Part shown: positions 17,004-25,124 of the stretch, one piece after another
How the letters are laid out: each line of letters starts with the position of its first letter
Position numbering within the stretch: the first letter of the stretch is position 1
Assembly (NCBI GenBank): GCA_002356215.1
Contig: AP017960.1
Coordinates: 62,001 to 126,000, forward strand
Length of the DNA stretch: 64,000 bases
Origin: [Synechococcus] sp. NIES-970
GTDB lineage: Bacteria; Cyanobacteriota; Cyanobacteriia; Cyanobacteriales; MRBY01
Direction: 5' to 3'
Translations under genes and position numbers: made by a program
The notes under the pieces: model-generated
Databases searched by the model: none
What the model was told of the DNA's origin: nothing
Seen by the model: the letters and a program-made list of their open reading frames with translations, nothing else

Positions 17004-17014
17004 TAAACCACCTT

Positions 17015-17052
17015 CTAAAACATCTGCGAGGTACGGATGATCAACGTTTTAG
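17015..17052 (+). promoter_or_regulatory. Hairpin in metE leader just after the riboswitch aptamer
   Basis: CTAAAAC (17015-17021) pairs with GTTTTAG (17046-17052), and inner ATC/GAT may extend it. It lies immediately 3' of the aptamer, where an expression platform is expected. A further weak hairpin GGGACTG...CAGCATCCC followed by GAGGTTTTTTATT (17182-17215) could act as the terminator. Roles are inferred. Confidence 0.4.
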
Positions 17053-17390
17053 TCTTGGCCTGTTCAAGCCCAGATCGCCTTAGGAGCATTGTCACAAAGC
17101 TCCCATACCAAGGATTCAAACTTAACCAGGCATCCTTGCCAAATGATTGTTGACGCTTTTGCAAATTAGGTTGCGGCAATAGGGACTGTTTTAGGGCAGC
17201 ATCCCGAGGTTTTTTATTAATTCAATCTGCTTTGCGATCGCCTCTTTTTACTTAGGTTATCCACGCCTCATTTAGGGGTCACTTTTTGCTGCACTGATGG
17301 CGTTATTTTTTCCTCAGTCAGTAACCGGGTTTCCTAACAGTTTTCTGTGCAAATTTTTAGAACTATAGTCATTCAAGAAGACCGATTATT

Positions 17391-19640
17391 ATGACCATTC
17401 AAACGACAACTATTGGTTACGCTCGTATGGGCAAACGCCGGGAGCTCAAGAAAGCTCTAGAAAGTTTTTGGAGCGGCACCACTAGTGCTGATGCTTTGTT
17501 CGCTATGCGGCAGGATCTTGAAACTCAGGCTTGGCAGGCTCAATTGGATGCGGGCATTGATCACATTGCGGTGGGTGATCAAACCCTTTATGACCATGTC
17601 CTGGACTGGACTGTGCGCCTCGGACTCATTCCCCGACGGTTTCACGGCTTGGGCGGCCTGGATCGCTACTTTGCCATGGCCCGGGGCCGGGACGCCTTGC
17701 CAGCACTGGAGATGACGAAGTGGTTTGACACCAACTACCACTATCTTGTGCCTGAGCTTGAAGACAATATGCAGCCCCTCGGAAACTTTGGGGAGTTTTT
17801 GGCGATGGTGCAGCGATCGCAAGCTATTTTGGGCGATCGCGCTGTACCTGTGGTCCTCAGCCCGGTGACCCTCCTGGCCCTGAGCCGCCATAACGGGGAT
17901 TTGATGGCTTGGTTGGATCAGCTACTGCCGCTATATGTCGATCTCCTGACCCAACTCAAGGCATTGGGGGTGAAGGAAGTTCAATTGCATGAGCCAATTT
18001 TGGTCACCAGCCAAGCCGCCGATCTCAAGGCCGCTGTCCAAAGCACCTATCACCAATTGGCCAGCGCCGGCTTGCCGATACAGCTAGTTACCTACTTTGA
18101 TGATCTGGGGGTGAACTATGGCTGGGTCACACAGCTCCCTGTGGCGGGTCTCAGCCTAGATTTTACCCGGGGTAGAAACTTAGATCTGCTCACAACCCAA
18201 GGATTTCCTCCGGGGAAAATTTTGGGGGCCGGGATCGTTGATGGCCGCAATGTTTGGCAGATTCACCCCAATGTTGCTCTGACAACACTGAAAAAACTCC
18301 AGGCGATCGCCCCCCATTTGCGGGTACAGCCGTCCGCCTCGCTGCAGTTTGTGCCCCATGATGCCACCTTAGAAACCCAGTTACCTGAGCCGCTGCGCCA
18401 TGTCCTGAGCTTTGCGGAACAAAAGTTAGCGGAGGTGACCTTCCTCGCTCGCACGTTAGCTGGTGATGAGACGATGACCCAACAAAGGGCGATCGAACAG
18501 CAGTGGCAAACCTTTAAGCAGTTCAATCCACCAAATGTCGCAGTGCAGAGCGCAATCCAGAAATTGACGGCAACAGATTTTCAGCGATCGCTGCCCTATG
18601 CCCTCCGCTTAGATAAGCAAATTAAACTGCCCCCCTTGCCCACGACGACCATCGGTTCCTTCCCCCAGACAAAGGATGTGCGCCAGTTGCGGGTGAAATA
18701 TAAAAAAGGCGAAATTTCCCAGGCGGAATACCAGGCGGCGATCGATGCCCATATCGCCGACTGCATCAAACTTCAGGAAGACATCGGCCTAGATGTGCTA
18801 GTCCATGGTGAATTTGAGCGCACTGATATGGTGGAATACTTCGGCCAACAACTGAATGGGTTTGCCTTTACGGTTCATGGTTGGGTGCAGAGCTATGGCA
18901 GTCGCTGTGTGCGGCCACCGATTATCTATGGTGATGTTGCCTGGCTCCAGCCGATGACCGTGCGAGAATTTCAGGTGGCCCAATCCCTAACCACTAAGCC
19001 TGTCAAGGGTATGCTGACTGGGCCAGTGACGATGATCAACTGGTCATTTACCCGTACTGATATTCCGCGCCGTGACCAAGCGATGCAAATTGCCTTGGCC
19101 CTACGGGAAGAAGTGGCTAGTCTAGAAGCGGCCGGGGCCACAATGGTGCAGGTCGATGAACCAGCCCTGCGGGAAGGGTTACCCCTGAAGGTCGAACGTT
19201 GGCAAGCATATCTAAATTGGGCAGTGGATGCTTTCCGGTTGGCTACTAGTGCTGTTAGACCAGAGACCCAGGTACACACCCACATGTGCTACTCGGAATT
19301 TGGCGACATTATTGAACATATTGAGCGTCTGGATGCCGATGTGCTTTCTATTGAAAACAGCCGCAGTAACAATGAAACGTTGTTTGAAATTACTGAGGCC
19401 GGCTATCGCTATCAAGTGGGTAATGGGGTTTATGACGTCCATAGTCCGGTCGTCCCCAGCGTTGAAGAGATGGTGCAACAACTGCGCACGGGCATTGACC
19501 ACCTACCGATCGCCCAAACTTGGATTAACCCAGACTGTGGTCTGAAAACCCGCCGTTGGGAAGAGGTCGTCCCCGCCCTCAAAAATATGGTAGCTGCGAC
19601 CCAGGCGCTACGGGAGGAGATTCAAAATGCCGCTGACTGA
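17391..19640 (+). CDS. metE: Cobalamin-independent methionine synthase
   Basis: A 749-residue MetE, transferring methyl from 5-methyltetrahydropteroyl-polyglutamate to homocysteine. It has the two-barrel layout: an N-terminal half with GYARMGKRRELKKALESFW, and a catalytic C-terminal half with TTTIGSFPQTKDVR and HGEFERTDMVEYFG. The zinc/homocysteine site is HTHMCYSEF (His and Cys) plus NPDCGLKTRRW (second Cys), all intact. The length is normal. It is controlled by the cobalamin riboswitch at 16832-17003. Its 3' end overlaps the next gene by 14 bases. The ATG at 17391 matches the standard family N-terminus. Confidence 0.96.
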   Translation: MTIQTTTIGYARMGKRRELKKALESFWSGTTSADALFAMRQDLETQAWQAQLDAGIDHIAVGDQTLYDHVLDWTVRLGLIPRRFHGLGGLDRYFAMARGRDALPALEMTKWFDTNYHYLVPELEDNMQPLGNFGEFLAMVQRSQAILGDRAVPVVLSPVTLLALSRHNGDLMAWLDQLLPLYVDLLTQLKALGVKEVQLHEPILVTSQAADLKAAVQSTYHQLASAGLPIQLVTYFDDLGVNYGWVTQLPVAGLSLDFTRGRNLDLLTTQGFPPGKILGAGIVDGRNVWQIHPNVALTTLKKLQAIAPHLRVQPSASLQFVPHDATLETQLPEPLRHVLSFAEQKLAEVTFLARTLAGDETMTQQRAIEQQWQTFKQFNPPNVAVQSAIQKLTATDFQRSLPYALRLDKQIKLPPLPTTTIGSFPQTKDVRQLRVKYKKGEISQAEYQAAIDAHIADCIKLQEDIGLDVLVHGEFERTDMVEYFGQQLNGFAFTVHGWVQSYGSRCVRPPIIYGDVAWLQPMTVREFQVAQSLTTKPVKGMLTGPVTMINWSFTRTDIPRRDQAMQIALALREEVASLEAAGATMVQVDEPALREGLPLKVERWQAYLNWAVDAFRLATSAVRPETQVHTHMCYSEFGDIIEHIERLDADVLSIENSRSNNETLFEITEAGYRYQVGNGVYDVHSPVVPSVEEMVQQLRTGIDHLPIAQTWINPDCGLKTRRWEEVVPALKNMVAATQALREEIQNAAD

Positions 19641-20091
19641 TCTTTGGCAACACCGTCATACGACTTGGCAAGCTGCTTTTATCCGAGAAAATTTATTGTC
19701 TTTAGGTCACGGGGCTTGGCAGGGCTATGTGACCCAAGGGCGTGGCATGGTTGTTTGTGAGGTGGTGACAGCAGACCTGAGTGTGCTGAATTGGCGTCAG
19801 GATGTGGTGCAATATCGTCTCCAGTACCAGCCAGCCGCCACCACCCGTCCATATCTAGAATCCCGTGGCCTACCGGGGGAGGCGCTAGATTCTCTGCTAA
19901 CGGTGGTGCAAACCTATAGCCCTGAGCGAGAAATGCTCCTTTTCCTGAGCCATGGTCGTTCGGTAGAAGTGAACTGGTTGCAAAATTTGGCGATCGCTCC
20001 GCCCGATTGTTACCGTCAAGTCGGCGATCGCTGGGATGAATTTAACCTAGATTCCGAGACGATCAGGGGAGATCAAGATGGCCCGCCATAG
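19627..20091 (+). CDS. Unknown protein, metE operon
   Basis: A 154-residue soluble protein starting MPLTDLWQHRHTTWQAAFIREN. No family recognised. Visible features are a β-rich middle (GYVTQGRGMVVCEVV, VVQYRLQYQP), the phrase YSPEREMLLFLSHGRSVEVNWLQNL and an acidic tail. The start ATG lies inside the 3' end of metE (14-base overlap) and its own end overlaps the next ORF by 14 bases. This strongly suggests cotranscription and possibly coupled translation. Confidence 0.68.
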   Translation: MPLTDLWQHRHTTWQAAFIRENLLSLGHGAWQGYVTQGRGMVVCEVVTADLSVLNWRQDVVQYRLQYQPAATTRPYLESRGLPGEALDSLLTVVQTYSPEREMLLFLSHGRSVEVNWLQNLAIAPPDCYRQVGDRWDEFNLDSETIRGDQDGPP

Positions 20092-20407
20092 ACCAAGACT
20101 TGCTGCCAAACAGAGGGCCGATCAGATCTCAACCATCAAAATCCGCCAGCTCCAACAATATCTCCATGGTCCAGGACGCATTCCGGCTGGGGTGCATCCC
20201 TTTGTGAAACAGGCGATTGAGCAAGCATCCCCTCAATCTTCTGCATCTCTGGGGGGGCAGCCGAAGCGTGGTGGCGATCGCCTCCCACACCAAGCCCTGA
20301 GTCAGGCGATCGCCGCATTATTCCAATTGGCTAAGGGACGACCCTATCAGTGGATATTCCGCCTTTTGCCCAACCTTTTTCGCCCTGACGATCACCATCA
20401 CCCATAA
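20078..20407 (+). CDS. Small basic protein of unknown function
   Basis: A 109-residue, Arg/Gln/His-rich protein (MARHRPRLAAKQRADQIST…). It has an amphipathic C-terminal segment (HQALSQAIAALFQLAKGRPYQWIFRLLPNLF) and a His-rich tail. No family recognised. It overlaps the preceding frame by 14 bases and ends 28 bases before the methyltransferase gene. No competing frame explains the region, but its reality rests mainly on operon position. Confidence 0.5.
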   Translation: MARHRPRLAAKQRADQISTIKIRQLQQYLHGPGRIPAGVHPFVKQAIEQASPQSSASLGGQPKRGGDRLPHQALSQAIAALFQLAKGRPYQWIFRLLPNLFRPDDHHHP

Positions 20408-20435
20408 CCCATTTCTCACGATATAAAAACCTAAA

Positions 20436-21449
20436 ATGAATCTAACTAACCTATTGCTTTGGGGGCTAGGGATTGGTCTTTTATTGTCGATCATTGGCCT
20501 GTTCATTTACCTGCTTACCGCCCGTAAATACCAATCCTCCGCATCCGTCGCCCAGTCCTATGACGAATGGACCCAAGACGGCATTCTAGAATTTTATTGG
20601 GGAGAACATATTCATCTCGGTCACTATGGGTCCCCCCCCCGCCGGAAAGATTTTTTGCAGGCGAAGCATGACTTTGTCCATGAAATGGTGCGCTGGGGCG
20701 GCCTCGATCGCCTGCCTCCGGGCACAACGGTGCTGGATGTGGGTTGTGGCATTGGCGGCAGTAGTCGGATCTTGGCCCGGGACTACGGCTTTGAAGTGGT
20801 CGGCATTACCATCAGTCCCCAACAGGTAAAGCGGGCCCAAGCACTGACGCCTCCCGATCTCAAGGCTCGTTTTCAGGTGGATGATGCCCTGAATTTATCT
20901 TTCCCTGATGCCAGTTTTGATGTGGTTTGGTCGGTGGAAGCGGGCCCCCACATGCCCGATAAGGCCCGCTATGCCCAGGAAATGCTGCGGGTGTTGAAGC
21001 CAGGAGGCATTCTTGTGGTCGCCGACTGGAATCAGCGGGACGATCGCCATCGGCCATTAAATGGGTGGGAGCGCTTGGTGATGCGGCAATTGCTTGATCA
21101 GTGGTCTCATCCGGCTTTTTCTAGTATTGAAGGGTTCGCGGCACAACTAGAAGCAACGGGCTTGGTCGGAGGACAAGTGACGGTGGATGACTGGACAAAA
21201 GAAACGCTGCCGGCTTGGTTAGATTCTGTTTGGCAGGGCATTCTTCGCCCTGGGGGGCTGCTGAAGTTTGGCCTGGTTGGTTTGATCAAATCGTTGCGAG
21301 AAGTGCCGACTTTTCTGCTGATGCGATTGGCGTTCGGGGTTGGGTTGTGTCGCTTTGGTATGTTCCGGGCGGTGCGGTCTGTTACCCCTGGGACAGCGAT
21401 TGAAACAGTGGCAGGGGCACAAAATCAAGGTAGTTGCGTGGGTTCATGA
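20436..21449 (+). CDS. MPBQ/MSBQ methyltransferase (sll0418-type)
   Basis: A 337-residue SAM methyltransferase. An N-terminal membrane anchor (NLLLWGLGIGLLLSIIGLFIYLL) is followed by the characteristic YDEWTQDGILEFYWGEHIHLGHYG, SAM motif I VLDVGCGIGGSSR, and VVWSVEAGPHMPDK. These features match, from memory, Synechocystis Sll0418, which methylates 2-methyl-6-phytyl- and solanesyl-benzoquinol in tocopherol and plastoquinone synthesis. The segment WNQRDDRHRPLNGWERLVMRQLLDQWSHPAF and the C-terminal MRLAFGVGLCRFGMF are also shared. It acts at thylakoid or plasma membrane. It ends in an ATGA overlap with the monooxygenase gene, which supports a quinone-linked pair. Confidence 0.88.
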   Translation: MNLTNLLLWGLGIGLLLSIIGLFIYLLTARKYQSSASVAQSYDEWTQDGILEFYWGEHIHLGHYGSPPRRKDFLQAKHDFVHEMVRWGGLDRLPPGTTVLDVGCGIGGSSRILARDYGFEVVGITISPQQVKRAQALTPPDLKARFQVDDALNLSFPDASFDVVWSVEAGPHMPDKARYAQEMLRVLKPGGILVVADWNQRDDRHRPLNGWERLVMRQLLDQWSHPAFSSIEGFAAQLEATGLVGGQVTVDDWTKETLPAWLDSVWQGILRPGGLLKFGLVGLIKSLREVPTFLLMRLAFGVGLCRFGMFRAVRSVTPGTAIETVAGAQNQGSCVGS

Positions 21450-22759
21450 TGATTCCACTGGACTATGACATCATCATCGTCGGGGGCGGTATTCCGGGTC
21501 TCACTTTAGCCTGTGGCTTGCGGGGTTGTGGGCTGCGCATCGCTGTCCTAGAAGCCCAGTCCGCAATTCAAGTGGGCGATCGCCCCCGTGCCTATGCCCT
21601 ATCGCCGCTGTCTGCCAAAATTTTCCAGGCAATGGGGCTCTGGAAACAGCTCGCCCCTGCCATGACCCATTTCCCTAAAGTGGTGCTAGCCGATGGGCAT
21701 TGTTCTCACCAAGTTGTCTTCAGACCAGTAGATTTGGGCGAACCCGCTGTGTATCACTGTGCCGAGCATCGAATTTTGCAACAGGTGCTCCAGGGGCAAA
21801 TCGCCACGGATCCCCAGATTACCTGCCACTATCAAGCGTGGGTTCAGACGGTTGTCTATGGTGAAATGGCCGCAACGGTGACGGTGGCGACGGAGCAAGG
21901 CCAACAGAGTCTGACCACTGCCCTGGTGGTGGCGGCCGATGGGAGGCGATCGCCCCTGCGCCAAGGGGCGGGAATTAAAACCGATGGTTGGGATTATTGG
22001 CAGTCTTGTATCACCGCTGTGGTGACGCCAATGCAGGATCATCAAAATATTGCCTACGAGCGATTTTGGCCCGGTGGTCCCTTCGCCATCTTGCCCTTAC
22101 CGCACAATTGCTGCCAAGTGGTTTGGGTTCTCCCCCATGCCAAAGCTGAGGCGATCGCCGCTCTGCCCCCTGAACAATTTCTGGGTGCGATGGCACAGTG
22201 CTACGGCGATCACTCCGGGTCACTGCGTCTATTGAGTCAACCCCTCGTGTTTCCGGCGCGCCTGATGCATAGTCGCCGCTATTATCGGCCTCGACTCGTG
22301 CTTCTGGGGGATGCCGCCCATCACTGCCATCCTGTGGGAGGCCAGGGGCTGAACTTAGGGATTCGCGATGCCGCCACCCTCGCCCAGGTACTACTCAAGG
22401 CCCGAGAACAAAACCAAGACCTCGGTCATGTCCGGGTTCTACGGCGCTATGGTCGTCGTCGTCATTTAGAAAACTGGTTCATTCTCCTGTTTACCGATGT
22501 CCTAAACCGTGTTTTTTCCAATCACTGGTGGCCCATGGTGATCGGGCGGCGGTGGGTACTCTGGCTGATGAAATACTGGTCACCCCTACGGCGCGTCATG
22601 CTACACCTAATGACGGGTCTCTGGGGCGATCGCCTTTTTAAGTTTGTTGTACCAGAGAAGATTGACCCAACAGAACCTAAGGTCCTTGAAGTCCATGAAC
22701 CTAATACACCCATAGACCCCGCTAAAACCAGTCGTAAAATTGGCCAAATAAATAATTAA
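21446..22759 (+). CDS. UbiH/COQ6-like FAD-dependent monooxygenase
   Basis: A 437-residue flavoprotein hydroxylase. It has the FAD Rossmann motif IIVGGGIPGLTLACGL, the DG motif VVAADGRRSPLRQGAG, and the GD motif RLVLLGDAAHHCHPVGGQGLNLGIRDA. It is typical of UbiH/UbiF/VisC-type aromatic hydroxylases acting on quinone rings. Cyanobacteria lack ubiquinone, so a plastoquinone/tocopherol-related or carotenoid-unrelated substrate is likely but unproven. The ATG at 21446 overlaps the methyltransferase stop (ATGA); an upstream TTG at 21434 is less likely. The position next to the quinone methyltransferase supports a joint role. Confidence 0.85.
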   Translation: MMIPLDYDIIIVGGGIPGLTLACGLRGCGLRIAVLEAQSAIQVGDRPRAYALSPLSAKIFQAMGLWKQLAPAMTHFPKVVLADGHCSHQVVFRPVDLGEPAVYHCAEHRILQQVLQGQIATDPQITCHYQAWVQTVVYGEMAATVTVATEQGQQSLTTALVVAADGRRSPLRQGAGIKTDGWDYWQSCITAVVTPMQDHQNIAYERFWPGGPFAILPLPHNCCQVVWVLPHAKAEAIAALPPEQFLGAMAQCYGDHSGSLRLLSQPLVFPARLMHSRRYYRPRLVLLGDAAHHCHPVGGQGLNLGIRDAATLAQVLLKAREQNQDLGHVRVLRRYGRRRHLENWFILLFTDVLNRVFSNHWWPMVIGRRWVLWLMKYWSPLRRVMLHLMTGLWGDRLFKFVVPEKIDPTEPKVLEVHEPNTPIDPAKTSRKIGQINN

Positions 22760-22934
22760 GCCCAATCTTTATTTGTACACAAAAAAATTACCAACTTCCC
22801 TCTACCATTTGACTGAATTAACGACAGATTTTTAACCATAAATTACCAAATCAAAAAAATGCAACAAAACTCAATACAAAACTGCATATGTTGATTTTTT
22901 TTGGACTATAAAAGAAAGCAAGTCTAGAGATCAC

Positions 22935-23000
22935 TTGATGGAAAGTTGTGGAATAGTGCTTCCCTGAGAGGCATATAATTTTCACAAAAATTTCCATCAA
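22935..23000 (+). ncRNA. Candidate structured RNA / leader element
   Basis: A three-tier stem is visible. TTGATGGAAA (22935-22944) pairs with TTTCCATCAA (22991-23000), TTGTG (22946-22950) with CACAA (22983-22987), and an apical TGCTTC/GAGGCA hairpin (22957-22973) has a CCTGA loop. It lies in a 400-base AT-rich gap upstream of the gene at 23161. I do not recognise a known class. The remainder of the 22760-23160 gap shows nothing definite. Confidence 0.45.
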
Positions 23001-23160
23001 AAAAATAAGTACATATCGTTTAAGTCAAATTAAATAGATAACTATAAAGAGTTATTTTGATTTCAAAAAACTCGTGGTTATTTTGCGACTTTTTACGATT
23101 CTTAGACCAAATCTGAGTACTTTTCTCTTAATTGCTTAAGTACTATTGGAGAATAAATTA

Positions 23161-23973
23161 ATGGAAGTATCCACTTTTGAATTGTTAGTTAAGCGCATTG
23201 CTCCTCCGCCAGCTGCATCTGCTATTGCCCGGCGCGTAGTACAAGGCTACTTTCTTACTATTTCTAACCTTGAAAATGAAGCATTCCAGTATACTTTAGA
23301 TTTTTATATCAGCCTGCCTAATCCCCCTAATTCAAACAGAACCTTGGTAAACAATGCTGTTGTGCTCATCGATGTTGCTGGGGCCAATCAACCCCTCACC
23401 TTAACGCCAACCAATGCCACTGTCAGCACAACTCGTTTTTCAACAAGTTTTTCTCTCGGAGCTAGACAGACTGCTTCTGTACAACTGCTGCCTAATCTCA
23501 CCCCAGCACTCCTTGCAGAAACAAATCCTGATCTGGAAGTCCGTGGCTTTGTAGAAATTCGATTACCTGCCATTTTTAGACGAGCACCTTTATTCAGACG
23601 AGTACCGCAGAGTAACCGTCCTGTAAAAGTGCTACTAAACCCAGAAATTCGGGGTACATTTTTACCAAACAACATTACTAACACTACGGACTTTGACCAA
23701 ATCAATTATCCTCTCGCTTTAGCTAGTGGTAATGGACTCAATCAAATTGAGCCTGAACCAGGCGGGCCTATTTTGATCAATCCAGGCGTTATTGATCGCC
23801 TACCACAATTGGGTCAATTGCCCTTTGATTTCACCTCCTTAAGTGAAGTAGAACAAGCCAATATTTTAGCGGAAGTCATGGGTCAAATTGATCCGAATAA
23901 TGACAACCTACAGAATGTAAATCAGTTGCTTTCAAATTTGAATATTCCTATTCGTATGAACAACGCATCTTAA
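23161..23973 (+). CDS. Unknown protein
   Basis: A 270-residue protein without an obvious signal peptide (MEVSTFELLVKRIAPPPAASA…). The middle is β-strand-like (FLTISNLENEAFQYTLDFYISLP; TLVNNAVVLIDVAGANQPLTLTP; ARQTASVQLLPNL), resembling an Ig-like or carbohydrate-binding sandwich. The C-terminus is Asn/Leu-rich (NNDNLQNVNQLLSNLNIP). No family recognised. The ATG at 23161 follows TTGGAGAATAAATTA, which contains a GGAG ribosome-binding site, and is preferred to the TTG at 23146. The long AT-rich leader with a candidate RNA structure suggests regulated expression. Confidence 0.65.
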   Translation: MEVSTFELLVKRIAPPPAASAIARRVVQGYFLTISNLENEAFQYTLDFYISLPNPPNSNRTLVNNAVVLIDVAGANQPLTLTPTNATVSTTRFSTSFSLGARQTASVQLLPNLTPALLAETNPDLEVRGFVEIRLPAIFRRAPLFRRVPQSNRPVKVLLNPEIRGTFLPNNITNTTDFDQINYPLALASGNGLNQIEPEPGGPILINPGVIDRLPQLGQLPFDFTSLSEVEQANILAEVMGQIDPNNDNLQNVNQLLSNLNIPIRMNNAS

Positions 23974-24030
23974 ATTTCTACTGAATTTTAGAACAGGCTC
24001 TAGTTTTTAAGAGCCTGCTATGCTAAACCA

Positions 24031-24906
24031 ATGATTAAACCAAAATTTCATCCTATTTCATTTAGCTGGGTGGCCTTCCATCAAAAACCACGAGGAATCA
24101 TTCAATTTATTGGGGGGGCATTTTTTGGTACTTTTCCTACGATTTTTTATCATCATTTTCTTCAAGAGATATATCAAGCGGGATATAGTATAATCGCCCT
24201 ACCTTTTCGTTTCTCACTACGACATTGGAATGTTGCTAATAGCTTATTAGATGAACAAAATAGACTACAATGCTCGTTGCCTAAAATAGTAGAAAATATG
24301 GGGTATGATCCAGAAATATATCGAAAATCAGCTAACTATCATTGGATTGGTCATAGTTTAGGATGTAAATATATTGCGTTGCTTGAATTAATGACTAATA
24401 TCAATGATGTTAGAAACTCTTCATATTCTAAAATACCCTTTAATCTAGATTATGATGGAATTTTTAATCAAAGTTCAATCTTAATTGCCCCTGATATTAG
24501 TGATTTAGATAGCGCTATTCCTTTAGGCCCACTGGTTACTTTATTGAATAAGCTGAATGTGACAGTACAGCCTGATCGAAAAACAACATTAAATTTAATT
24601 CGCGATAGTCGTTTATTTCAACTAACAGGGATGATTTCTTTTGACAAAGATGATATCGCAGGTAGTATTAAAGATCAGAATCCAGATGTTAGTGACGTAC
24701 TGTGGCTTTATAATTATTTACAAAAAAAATCTCATAAAGTAACAGAATTACCTGGTAAACATCTGGAGCCTCTTGGCTGGAAAATTGGCAGCTATATTGT
24801 GGATTTTAATATTTTTGATAAGTTTATTAAGCCTTTGAAGCAGTGGAAACTGTCTGGGACAGTCGATAGTTTTTTACAGGAGTTTAAACAGAAATTAAAA
24901 AAATAG
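24031..24906 (+). CDS. DUF1350 family α/β-hydrolase-like protein
   Basis: A 291-residue protein with the DUF1350 start FSWVAFHQKPRGIIQFIGGAFFGTFPTIFYHHFLQ and the nucleophile-elbow-like WIGHSLGCKYIALLE near residue 110 (G-H-S-L-G). Later it has HLEPLGWKIG with a His in catalytic-triad position. DUF1350 occurs in cyanobacteria and plastids, with unknown substrate. Base composition is AT-rich compared with the metE region. It starts 57 bases after the preceding unknown gene and is convergent with the siderophore operon. Confidence 0.82.
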   Translation: MIKPKFHPISFSWVAFHQKPRGIIQFIGGAFFGTFPTIFYHHFLQEIYQAGYSIIALPFRFSLRHWNVANSLLDEQNRLQCSLPKIVENMGYDPEIYRKSANYHWIGHSLGCKYIALLELMTNINDVRNSSYSKIPFNLDYDGIFNQSSILIAPDISDLDSAIPLGPLVTLLNKLNVTVQPDRKTTLNLIRDSRLFQLTGMISFDKDDIAGSIKDQNPDVSDVLWLYNYLQKKSHKVTELPGKHLEPLGWKIGSYIVDFNIFDKFIKPLKQWKLSGTVDSFLQEFKQKLKK

Positions 24907-25064
24907 CTATTCCTTTTATTTTTCAGGAAATGATAAAAAATCTAAAGGGTTTCTAAAAGATAAATTCGAACAAGTTTAATAGAGAAAACAGATTAAATTT
25001 ATTAGTTTGTTTTTTATGCTTGATTGTAAAATGCAAAATAAGTAAGGAATAATTTGACAAATAA

Positions 25065-25109
25065 AAGCATTGAGACAATAAAGCTTCTAAGATACTTGTC
25101 TCAATGCTT
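25065..25109 (-). terminator. Rho-independent terminator of the siderophore operon
   Basis: A 14-bp perfect stem, AAGCATTGAGACAA with TTGTCTCAATGCTT, around a 17-base loop. It lies 16 bases past the stop of the last siderophore gene. Read on the minus strand it is followed by TTTTATTTG. The DUF1350 gene facing it could also use it. Confidence 0.82.
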
Positions 25110-25124
25110 GATGAGTTGATAAAG

